Part shown: positions 24,635-31,648 of the stretch, one piece after another | Layout of the letters: the number at the start of each line of letters is the position of its first letter | Position numbering within the stretch: position 1 is the first letter of the stretch | Assembly: GCF_022827545.1 (NCBI RefSeq) | Contig: NZ_CP094669.1 | Coordinates: forward strand, 1,640,001-1,704,000 | DNA: 64,000 nt | Direction: 5' to 3' | From: Hymenobacter tibetensis | GTDB taxonomy: Bacteria > Bacteroidota > Bacteroidia > Cytophagales > Hymenobacteraceae | Notes under the pieces: generated by a model | What the model saw: only the letters and a program-made list of their open reading frames with translations | What the model was told of the DNA's origin: nothing | Databases searched by the model: none | Translations under genes and position numbers: made by a program

Positions 24635-26203
24635 ATGGCAAGTATTTTCGCCAAAAAACCTCTGGCTCAGCTCTTGGGTGAAGCCAACTCCTCCGGCCAC
24701 GGCACGCTTCAGCGGACGTTGGGGGCCGGCAACCTGGTAGCACTCGGTGTAGGCGCTATCATTGGAGCCGGTCTGTTTGTTCGTACTGCCGCTGCGGCTG
24801 CGCAGGCCTCCGGGCCCGGAGTTACGCTGGCCTTCATTGTGGCGGCTATCGGCTGTGCCTTTGCGGGCCTTTGCTACGCCGAGTTTGCCGCCATGATTCC
24901 AATTGCGGGCTCGGCCTACACCTACGCCTATACCACCATGGGCGAGTTCATTGCCTGGGTTATTGGGTGGGCACTCATCATGGAATACGCGTTGGGTGCA
25001 GCCACCGTATCCATTGCCTGGAGTGAATACCTGAATAAGCTCTTAGAGGTCTTTGGGATGCAGATACCCTATAATCTGTGCCACTCGCCTTTCGAGCAGG
25101 CTGTTGTGAACGGTGTGACCGTGCACGGCCTTATCAACCTGCCCGCTTTGCTTATCATCATCATGCTCAGCTTGCTGCTCATCAAGGGCACGCAAGAGTC
25201 TGCTACCTTCAACGCAATTATCGTGGTAGTGAAAGTGGCCATCGTGTTGATATTCATTGCAGTAGGCTGGCAGTTCATTGAGCCTGCTAACCACACGCCC
25301 TATCTGATTCCAGAAAATGCAGAGCCAGTTCGGAACGCTGCTGGCACCGTGGTGCGCGAATACTCGGCCTGGAACAAGCACGGCTGGGGCGGTATCCTGG
25401 GTGGCGCAGCCATTGTGTTCTTCGCTTTCATTGGGTTTGATGCCGTAAGTACGGCAGCGCAGGAAGCCAAAAACCCCAAGCGCGACATGCCCATCGGTAT
25501 CCTTGGTTCGTTGGCCGTGTGCACCGTCCTCTACATCCTGTTCGGACACGTGCTGACGGGTGTGGCCAACTGGCGCGAGTTTGCCGACCCAGCCAAGGGC
25601 GGCGAAGCTTCCGTGACGTATGCTATTAAAGAGCACATGCCCGGTTATGAGTGGCTGTCAACAGCCGTAACGGTGGCTATTCTGGCTGGTTTCTCGTCGG
25701 TAATTCTGGTGATGCTTATGGGCCAGAGCCGCGTGTTCTTCTCGATGGCCAACGACGGGTTGATGCCGAAGGCTTTTTCGGAGCTGCATCCTAAGTTCAA
25801 CACGCCCTACAAGTCGAACCTGGCGCTGCTGGTGTTTGTAGGCGCTTTTGCCGGATTCGTGCCAGGCTCCCTGGCTGGTGACCTCACTTCCTTCGGTACC
25901 CTGTTGGCGTTCGTGCTGGTTTCTATCGGGGTGTGGCTGATGCGCCGCTCCGATCCGGATACAGTGCGTCCGTTCCGTTCGCCGCTCTCCACGGCTTCCT
26001 TCCCATTGGTACCGTTCCTGGGCGCAGGTATCTGCATGCTGATGATTCTAGCTCTGGACGCAGATACCCTGAAGCTGGCCCTATTCTGGATGTTGCTCGG
26101 CTTTGTGGTGTACTTCCTCTATGGCCGTAAAAACTCCAAGCTGCAGCAAGGCATTGTGGTAGTGCCGAGAGAAATGGAAGAGCAAGCGTTCATCAAAGAA
26201 TAA
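24635..26203 (+). CDS. APC-family amino acid permease (cationic amino acid transporter type)
   Basis: 522 residues with about twelve transmembrane helices. The N-terminal segment LGAGNLVALGVGAIIGAGLFV is the substrate-binding first helix of APC transporters, followed by GPGVTLAFIVAAIGCAFAGLCYAEF and SAYTYAYTTMGEFIAW. The loop FIGFDAVSTAAQEAKNPKRDMP is typical of the CAT/YfnA branch. It imports amino acids across the inner membrane using ion gradients; specificity is unclear. It stands alone and ends at an unusually long terminator hairpin. Confidence 0.93.
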   Translation: MASIFAKKPLAQLLGEANSSGHGTLQRTLGAGNLVALGVGAIIGAGLFVRTAAAAAQASGPGVTLAFIVAAIGCAFAGLCYAEFAAMIPIAGSAYTYAYTTMGEFIAWVIGWALIMEYALGAATVSIAWSEYLNKLLEVFGMQIPYNLCHSPFEQAVVNGVTVHGLINLPALLIIIMLSLLLIKGTQESATFNAIIVVVKVAIVLIFIAVGWQFIEPANHTPYLIPENAEPVRNAAGTVVREYSAWNKHGWGGILGGAAIVFFAFIGFDAVSTAAQEAKNPKRDMPIGILGSLAVCTVLYILFGHVLTGVANWREFADPAKGGEASVTYAIKEHMPGYEWLSTAVTVAILAGFSSVILVMLMGQSRVFFSMANDGLMPKAFSELHPKFNTPYKSNLALLVFVGAFAGFVPGSLAGDLTSFGTLLAFVLVSIGVWLMRRSDPDTVRPFRSPLSTASFPLVPFLGAGICMLMILALDADTLKLALFWMLLGFVVYFLYGRKNSKLQQGIVVVPREMEEQAFIKE

Positions 26204-26213
26204 CGCACCGCGC

Positions 26214-26281
26214 TTCAAAGACCTACCAAACAAAGACCCCGCCGGCTAACCGGCGGGGTCTTTGTTTGGTAGGTCTTTGAA
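26214..26281. terminator. Exceptionally long bidirectional hairpin (32 bp)
   Basis: 26215-26245 and 26250-26280 are perfect reverse complements over 31 bases with a 4-base loop (CTAA); one further A-T pair extends the stem. It sits between the convergent permease and DUF2945 genes. The inner half (AAAGACCCCGCCGG) is a terminator-like GC stem with T-run; the outer half repeats the gene-side sequence. Confidence 0.9.
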
Positions 26282-26285
26282 AAGG

Positions 26286-26501
26286 CTACTTTTTGGTTGA
26301 GGCCGTGACCTCACTTTGCAGCTTAATCACCCGGTCGCCGTTGTCTTGCACAATTACAAAAGCTGGGTTTTCGGGGGTGCCGTTGCGCGTGATGTCTGAA
26401 CCCTTAAGCTTGCGCGTGACAGATTCTTTGTGTGTTTCTTCGATCTTGCCGGTTGCCGTACCGGTGCCGTATTTCCAAGTGACAGTGGTGCCTTTACGCA
26501 T
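26286..26501 (-). CDS. DUF2945 (HVA1-like TUDOR-fold) small protein
   Basis: 71 residues: KGTTVTWKYGTGTATGKI, then a basic linker, NPAFVIVQDNGDRVIKLQSEV, matching the small family called DUF2945 or hypervirulence-associated HVA1 TUDOR domain. Molecular role is not established. It is convergent with the permease gene and read from an ATG at 26501. Confidence 0.85.
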   Translation of the reverse strand: MRKGTTVTWKYGTGTATGKIEETHKESVTRKLKGSDITRNGTPENPAFVIVQDNGDRVIKLQSEVTASTKK

Positions 26502-26917
26502 AAGTGGGGAAGGTGGAGCAGTGAATGAAAGAGTAAGCTAGTCAGGCGGCCAGCAACCTTTTTACTGTTTTACAACGGCTTAGGTTCTCCCGTTACGGGC
26601 ACCACATGTTTCACTAAGCTTACTCCGTACTGTCGGGGCAAGGAAACGGATGCCCTGCAAAAAGTGTAGTACATATGCAGTGCTATCCCTTTAAAAAACC
26701 GCGAAAACAGGTCTGTAAGTATATAGTATAAACTATTCTATTTTTTTCATGAAAAAATGTACATCGCCATCGTTCTATCAAATAGAAATATCGTTACATT
26801 TGGAACATGAACTGTGCGCTCAAGGCAAACATGTCTTAGGTCCATCTCAAACAGACTTGAAATAGTATTGCTAGAAGCGTGCCCAAGGCCTGATTCACAC
26901 CAAAACGAAAACAAACG
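26502..26917. other. AT-rich interval without recognisable genes
   Basis: About 415 bases, including a clearly AT-rich stretch near 26700-26800 with runs of A and T. It must contain the promoter of the DUF2945 gene (minus) and perhaps of the small frame at 26918. I see no repeat or RNA. Confidence 0.4.
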
Positions 26918-27109
26918 ATGCCTTCGAAAATCCTCTCTTTCATTGTACATGTGCCAGGCACAACTCCTGGTTCTTATCCTTCTGTACCCATGGCTACTAC
27001 CAAGTCAGAGCGCAAACAAGAAGTGAAAGTGCAAAGCAGCGGCCACTTCACCGCCATCTACGAAAACGACCGTTTCGTGCGTTTCAAGTACATTCACAAC
27101 CCTCAGTAG
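26918..27109 (+). CDS. Possible small protein of unknown function
   Basis: 63 residues from the ATG at 26918, or 39 from the internal ATG (MATTKSERKQ). The C-terminal part (EVKVQSSGHFTAIYENDRFVRFKYIHNP) looks like a real beta-rich small domain, and the frame is followed by a terminator-like hairpin at 27138-27172, which supports a transcribed gene. The first 24 residues are less convincing. No family recognised. Confidence 0.45.
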   Translation: MPSKILSFIVHVPGTTPGSYPSVPMATTKSERKQEVKVQSSGHFTAIYENDRFVRFKYIHNPQ

Positions 27110-27137
27110 AGGAGCTTCCTTACCACAATAGTTTGCT

Positions 27138-27172
27138 AAGCGCCGCGTCGCTCTAGGAGAGGCGCGGCGCTT
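27138..27172 (+). terminator. GC-rich hairpin after the small gene
   Basis: Arms 27138-27147 and 27163-27172 (AAGCGCCGCG and its complement) form a 10-bp stem with a 15-base loop, 29 bases after the stop at 27109. The T-tract is weak. Confidence 0.5.
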
Positions 27173-27185
27173 GGTGTGCACAGAG

Positions 27186-27223
27186 CGCAAGGTTTTGGGC
27201 TAACTTGCTGCCCAAACCTTGCG
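27186..27223 (+). repeat. Hairpin immediately upstream of the OmpA-family gene
   Basis: 27186-27200 and 27210-27223 pair over 14 bases with one bulged T and a 9-base loop, ending 11 bases before the ATG at 27235. It would occlude the ribosome-binding region if it forms in the mRNA; alternatively it is a second part of the upstream terminator. Confidence 0.55.
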
Positions 27224-27234
27224 TTTAGTTGCCC

Positions 27235-29313
27235 ATGCTGTATTTCCGTTCCCGTTATTTACCACTGTTACTTTGTTGGTTGGGGGTAGTGTTGAGTGCT
27301 GGTCCGTTGTGGGCGCAGCCAACCGCCCCGGTTCCTGATGAAAACAGTTGGTACGGTATTGTGGCGCGCAGCAGCGGCCGATCCTTGGAGGTACAAGGAG
27401 CTTCTCAGGAAGCCGGCTCGGCAGTAGTACAATGGGAGTTCACCCACCCGGCTTCCCAGCAATGGCGTTTCGTGCCCGTAGTCCCTGGGGGCGAGTACTA
27501 CCGCATTGAAGCCCGGCACAGCGGCAAGTGCCTAACCGTAGATAAACCCGACGACAACGCCCCCTTGGTACAGCGCCCCTGGACGGGAAGCTTTTATCAG
27601 CAGTGGAAGCTAGTGCCGGCCGGGCCAATTGGAAGCGTGCAATTGGTAGTTCGGGGCAACGACAAGTGTGCGGCCATTGCCAACTCCGACAAGTTCAATG
27701 GTACGCCCGCCGTGCTGCAAGTGCCGCAGAGCCGCGCAACGCAACAGTGGCGCCTGTTTGAACTGCGCCTAAATGTTGACCCCAGCCTGCCGGGGTTTGG
27801 GGTGCCACAGGCATTGCCCAGCCTCAACACCACTGCTGGCAACGAACTGCACCCGGTGTTAGCGCCCGATGGTGGCTCGTTGTTTTTCGCCCGCACCCGG
27901 TATTCCGCCAACATGGGCGGCAATACCGAGTCGGGGGATATATGGGTGAGCAATTCCACGGACCGGGGCCGCACATGGGGCATGCCTACGCGGTTTGACG
28001 CCCTCAACACAACCCAGAATAATGCGGTTATGGCAACCGTGGGGCCGCAGGGCAACACGTTAGTCGTGCGCGGGACCTACGAGCGAGACGGCAGCTTCCG
28101 CGACGAAGGCCTATCCACTATTCCGCGGACGGCGGGCAAAAACACCCGCCCTGTCCCTCTTGCTATTCAGAATTACTATTCCACCGGGCCGTCTACCACG
28201 TTCTTCATGACGCCCGATGAAAAGGTGCTGTTGCTGTCGTTGGAGCGCGCCGACACGCAGGGCGGCAATGACCTTTACCTTAGTACGCCAACCGGAAGCG
28301 GTACGTGGACCGAGCCGCGAAGCCTAGGCAACGTGGTGAACTCACCGGGCTTTGAATTTGCTCCTTGGCTGAGCCCCGACGGCAAAACCTTGTACTTCAG
28401 TTCCTATGGCCATGCCGGCTACGGCAGTTCCGACATCTTCGTTAGTACCCGGCTCGATGAGTCCTGGACGCAATGGAGCGTGCCGCGCAACCTTGGAGCC
28501 CCACTCAACGGGCCAGGATTTGATGCCTACCTTACCTTGACGCCGGATGGCGAACAGGCATATTATGCCTCGTCGCGCACGCCGGATGGCCCTGCTGATC
28601 TGTATCGGACGGCTACCAAAGTCATGCGGACGGTGGAGCCCGCCGATTCCACTACCCCAGTAGCCACCATCCCAAATCCGGTGGTAGTGCCGGCTCCGGT
28701 GGTAGTGCCCCGGGCCCTGCTCACAGGCCGGGTGCTAAATGCTAAGACGCGCCAACCACTATCGGCCGAGGTAAAAGTGGTTCGACTGGATAATAATCTG
28801 GTTTTCAACGCTACCGCCCGGAGCCTACCGGGTACGGGTTCCTACCAGTTTACGCTGCCTCCCGGCCGCTACCGGGTTCTGGGCAGCAGTGCTACCTTCC
28901 TTAATGCTACCGATACCGTTAGCATGAGCGGGTCACGTACGCTCGACCTGCTGCTGGTGCCCGCCGCTGTGGGGTCGAGTCTGGAACTGCCCACGCTGAT
29001 TTTTGCGCAGGGGAAGTACACGCTGCTCCAAGGATCGTACGCCGAACTGAACCGTTTGGCCCGCACCCTTGCCGACAACCCTACCGTGAACATCCGGCTG
29101 GAAGGCCACACCGACAACCAAGGGAATGCAGGGCTAAACCAAAAGCTTTCTGAAGAGCGAGTGCAGGAAGTTCGCCGTTACTTGGTGATGCGAGGCGTCC
29201 CCGAAAACAGGCTCAGTATTGTAGGGTACGGAGGAACGAAGCCCCGCGCCAGCAATGAAAGAGAAGAAACTCGCCGCCTCAACCGACGCGTAGAATTCAC
29301 CATTGTGAAGTAA
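27235..29313 (+). CDS. OmpA-family protein with RICIN lectin and PD40 propeller domains
   Basis: 692 residues. Signal peptide to ~27 (PLWAQ). Residues ~35-180 form a ricin-type beta-trefoil with three QxW signatures (SQQWRF, YQQWKL, TQQWRLF). Next comes a WD40-like/PD40 propeller (~200-450) with LAPDGGSLFFA, LSPDGKTLYFSSYG and LTPDGEQAYYASSR. A carboxypeptidase-type repeat (GRVLNAKTRQPLSAEV) follows, and finally an OmpA peptidoglycan-binding domain with IRLEGHTDNQGNAGLNQKLSEERV and NRRVEF. The protein likely tethers the outer membrane or surface to peptidoglycan while displaying a sugar-binding module. The frame also opens at a TTG six bases upstream; ATG 27235 fits the signal peptide. Confidence 0.9.
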   Translation: MLYFRSRYLPLLLCWLGVVLSAGPLWAQPTAPVPDENSWYGIVARSSGRSLEVQGASQEAGSAVVQWEFTHPASQQWRFVPVVPGGEYYRIEARHSGKCLTVDKPDDNAPLVQRPWTGSFYQQWKLVPAGPIGSVQLVVRGNDKCAAIANSDKFNGTPAVLQVPQSRATQQWRLFELRLNVDPSLPGFGVPQALPSLNTTAGNELHPVLAPDGGSLFFARTRYSANMGGNTESGDIWVSNSTDRGRTWGMPTRFDALNTTQNNAVMATVGPQGNTLVVRGTYERDGSFRDEGLSTIPRTAGKNTRPVPLAIQNYYSTGPSTTFFMTPDEKVLLLSLERADTQGGNDLYLSTPTGSGTWTEPRSLGNVVNSPGFEFAPWLSPDGKTLYFSSYGHAGYGSSDIFVSTRLDESWTQWSVPRNLGAPLNGPGFDAYLTLTPDGEQAYYASSRTPDGPADLYRTATKVMRTVEPADSTTPVATIPNPVVVPAPVVVPRALLTGRVLNAKTRQPLSAEVKVVRLDNNLVFNATARSLPGTGSYQFTLPPGRYRVLGSSATFLNATDTVSMSGSRTLDLLLVPAAVGSSLELPTLIFAQGKYTLLQGSYAELNRLARTLADNPTVNIRLEGHTDNQGNAGLNQKLSEERVQEVRRYLVMRGVPENRLSIVGYGGTKPRASNEREETRRLNRRVEFTIVK

Positions 29314-29321
29314 GCAGTTTG

Positions 29322-29450
29322 GTTGTTGATGGCTGATTGTTAGTTGTTGACGGTTGTGCTTAACCTCAAACGGCTACACGAGAGGTCTTAAGTTGTAGTC
29401 TATGAATAGCGAGCAATCAGCCATCAGCAACCCGTAATCAACCATCAGCC
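29322..29450. repeat. TTG/CAA-rich diverged repeats with inverted arms
   Basis: GTTGATGGCTGATTG near 29325-29339 is matched in inverse orientation by CAATCAGCCATCAGCAAC at 29414-29431 and again partly at 29437-29450 just before the next ATG. The motif is low-complexity and resembles scattered 'gattgttgatgg' repeats of this group. It fills the gap between the OmpA-like and DUF6929-like genes. Confidence 0.55.
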
Positions 29451-30362
29451 ATGCGTGCCACTATTCTGCGTCAGCTTGATTTACCTAATCTGCCATCGGC
29501 TTCCGGGGTAGAAATTGTGGGGGAGACGGTGTACATCATTGGCGACGACTCGCCGTACCTGTATCGGTTTACGGCCACCGACTTGGTGCCCGGCAAGCCG
29601 CTGACCCTGTTTGAAACCGCGCATTTCAGTTCCGGCCGCATAGACAAAGCCATCAAAGCCGACTTGGAATGCCTGACGGCCCTCACAACGAGCACCGGTG
29701 AAATGGGGCTGTTGGCCTTTGGATCCGGGGCTACGGCAGCGCGGGAGAATGGCTTTTGGGTGCCGCTTTCCCCCGCGCAAGGAGAGGCGGCCACTGTGCA
29801 CCCCGTATCGTTAAGCGGCCTATATGCGCAGCTAAGGACCCTGCTGCCGGCTGGTGCGACTCTCAACTTGGAGGCGGCTGCTACTACCGATACCGAATTG
29901 CTGTTGTTCCAGCGCACGGTTGGTTCAACGGCTGGCAACTTGGTATTCCGAATGCCCTTGGCCCCCACGCTCGACTTTCTGCATCACCGCGCCACGCAAT
30001 TGCCAACGGTGCGGCCACAGCTTTTTCAACTGCCCAACATCAAGGGCAAACCAGCCGGCTTCTCGGGTGCTTGCACCTACGAGGACAAACTGTTTGTAAC
30101 GGCTTCCGTGGAAGACACCGCTGATGCCATTCTGGACGGTGAGGTATTAGGAAGCTTTGTTGGCTTGCTCGACCTCGACCAATCCGCCAACAAGCCGGTG
30201 ACCTTTGCACAGCTGCAACTCGCCGGCGGCAAACCCTACACCGGAAAAGTGGAAAGCGTAGCTATTCGGCGGCGTTTGGCAGCGAGCCGCTACGAGCTGC
30301 TGCTCGTCACTGACGACGACCAGGGTGGCTCTACGGCAGTGCTGGTGGACGTGACGGTATGA
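29451..30362 (+). CDS. DUF6929-like beta-propeller protein, cytoplasmic
   Basis: 303 residues without signal peptide. Opening LRQLDLPNLPSASGVEIVG, then YIIGDDSPYLYRF, KADLECLTAL and FSGACTYEDKLFVTASVEDT, ending LLVTDDDQGGSTAVLVDV. The repeated strand-turn pattern suggests a propeller; the closest label I can offer from memory is DUF6929, function unknown. No catalytic motif stands out, and no neighbour explains it. Confidence 0.7.
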   Translation: MRATILRQLDLPNLPSASGVEIVGETVYIIGDDSPYLYRFTATDLVPGKPLTLFETAHFSSGRIDKAIKADLECLTALTTSTGEMGLLAFGSGATAARENGFWVPLSPAQGEAATVHPVSLSGLYAQLRTLLPAGATLNLEAAATTDTELLLFQRTVGSTAGNLVFRMPLAPTLDFLHHRATQLPTVRPQLFQLPNIKGKPAGFSGACTYEDKLFVTASVEDTADAILDGEVLGSFVGLLDLDQSANKPVTFAQLQLAGGKPYTGKVESVAIRRRLAASRYELLLVTDDDQGGSTAVLVDVTV

Positions 30363-30395
30363 GTTGCTATTGCTTAGCAACCAGCCGCTAGCGCT

Positions 30396-31460
30396 TTATT
30401 TTGCTTTGGCGCGGCGCCAAATAAAGCCGTCTAATACGTAGTGTGTCATTTGGGGGAGGGCTAGTAGGGGTACCAGCAAGGTTAGCAGCAACGGTGCGCT
30501 GGCTACGGAGGGGAGATTTTGAAACCAGTGGAACACCGTGCCATGCTCGCGCCATACGAGGCCGTCCCAAAAGCCTTCTTCGGCGTAGGCCAACCCGAAC
30601 AAAACACCTAAGAACAACAACCAGCCGTAGCGCCCCGACCACCAGTACCCTGCGCGGGCGGCAGGATGCGCTGTGGAGCTAGGCTGACTGGTAGTCCATA
30701 CCAAAGCCAAGTAGGGAATACCGTGCGCTACTACATTAAGCAAGGTAAACGCTAGGTCACCGTTGAACTGCACAATGCCGAAGTACCACGACACCAGTGT
30801 GCCAGCCATCAACAAATTCCGCGGCAGATTGAAGGTGCGGGTGCGCTGCCAGAGTTGGGTTTCCTTGAGCAGATAGGCCCCAATCAAGCCGACATACGCT
30901 ACCGTGGCTACCAGTCGGCCAAGAGGGAAATCGTGTTGTACAAAGTCGCCATCGATAAACCAGTTGAAATTGCGCGGTGGCGAAAGATGCCAGTATAGCA
31001 ACGGGTAGAGCGTGGCGTAATAAATCAGCAGCGTATCGAGGGTACGGGCGCCGGGGGTAGGGGCTTCGTGGCGGGAGTACAGGCGCTGGAATCCGTATTG
31101 CTGCCGGATGAAATGAAAAACCGCCAGATACGCCAGCACCCGCCAAAACAGCAAGCTTCCGGCATAGTGCAGCGCCACGCCCGCCGCGTAGCAGGCCAGC
31201 GGCACCAGCCACAGCAACAACCGAAACTGACGGCGCCGCACCGGGTCGAAATACGTGCGGAACAGGGTACTGTACACGTGCGCCACATCAATCAGCACAA
31301 CCAGAATCACCCATCCCCAAAGCGGCATGTGGGACGTGGTACGGAATTGCGCCGGCAGTGCCAGCACCACCAGCAGCGCCAGAAACGGCGGCAACAAGAT
31401 AAACGCCCCATCGAAGCGGGCAGAGCGAATCCAAGGCTGAGTGGAATGGGAGAGGAGCAC
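30396..31460 (-). CDS. Polytopic membrane protein with conserved intramembrane histidines (end of SpeD/SpeE-like cluster)
   Basis: 354 residues with roughly eight or nine hydrophobic helices. Histidine-bearing segments recur inside or at the edge of helices: LIDVAHVYSTLFRTYFD, AVFHFIRQQYGFQRLYSR, NVVAHGIPYLALVW and QMTHYVLDGFIWRR. The pattern recalls histidine-ligated membrane enzymes, but I cannot name the family; a Brp/Blh-type oxygenase is a weak alternative. It is the last minus-strand gene after the FAD oxidoreductase, separated by 188 bases that contain an interspersed repeat, so cotranscription is plausible but not certain. A role as the membrane partner in the polyamine-like pathway upstream is inference. 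Confidence 0.75.
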   Translation of the reverse strand: MLLSHSTQPWIRSARFDGAFILLPPFLALLVVLALPAQFRTTSHMPLWGWVILVVLIDVAHVYSTLFRTYFDPVRRRQFRLLLWLVPLACYAAGVALHYAGSLLFWRVLAYLAVFHFIRQQYGFQRLYSRHEAPTPGARTLDTLLIYYATLYPLLYWHLSPPRNFNWFIDGDFVQHDFPLGRLVATVAYVGLIGAYLLKETQLWQRTRTFNLPRNLLMAGTLVSWYFGIVQFNGDLAFTLLNVVAHGIPYLALVWTTSQPSSTAHPAARAGYWWSGRYGWLLFLGVLFGLAYAEEGFWDGLVWREHGTVFHWFQNLPSVASAPLLLTLLVPLLALPQMTHYVLDGFIWRRAKAK

Positions 31461-31560
31461 GAAAAGTAGTTGCTAAATGAATTAACGTCTAAAACTGATA
31501 TAAAGTAACCGAGCTTTGGCCCGCCAGAAGGCACAGGCAATATCTAGCTAGAAACTGTTG

Positions 31561-31627
31561 TTCCGACGCAGGAGGAATCTGGGTGAAGCCGTTGAACAAT
31601 TCAACTTAGATTCCTCCTGCGTCGGAA
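31561..31627. repeat. Interspersed palindromic repeat (20-bp perfect arms)
   Basis: Arms 31561-31580 (ttccgacgcaggaggaatct) and 31608-31627 are exact reverse complements. The 27-base loop itself contains a small palindrome (GTTGAA/TTCAAC). Sequences of this kind (gtcattccgacgcaggaggaatct) recur throughout Hymenobacter-like genomes as I recall, so this is probably a repeat-family member rather than a dedicated terminator. Confidence 0.75.
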
Positions 31628-31648
31628 TGACAAGGGCATTCTTGCCAG

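Noticed and set aside
25043..25636. 197-codon minus-strand frame
   Set aside because: Antisense to the amino acid permease; no domain.
29322..29450. Possible CRISPR-like array of short repeats
   Set aside because: The repeated words are low-complexity and irregularly spaced, in both orientations, with no spacers of even length and no cas genes anywhere in the window.
30396..31460. Lycopene cyclase or other carotenoid enzyme
   Set aside because: It has many helices and histidines but lacks CrtYcd/CrtY motifs and sits in the SpeD/SpeE-like run, not the crt locus.
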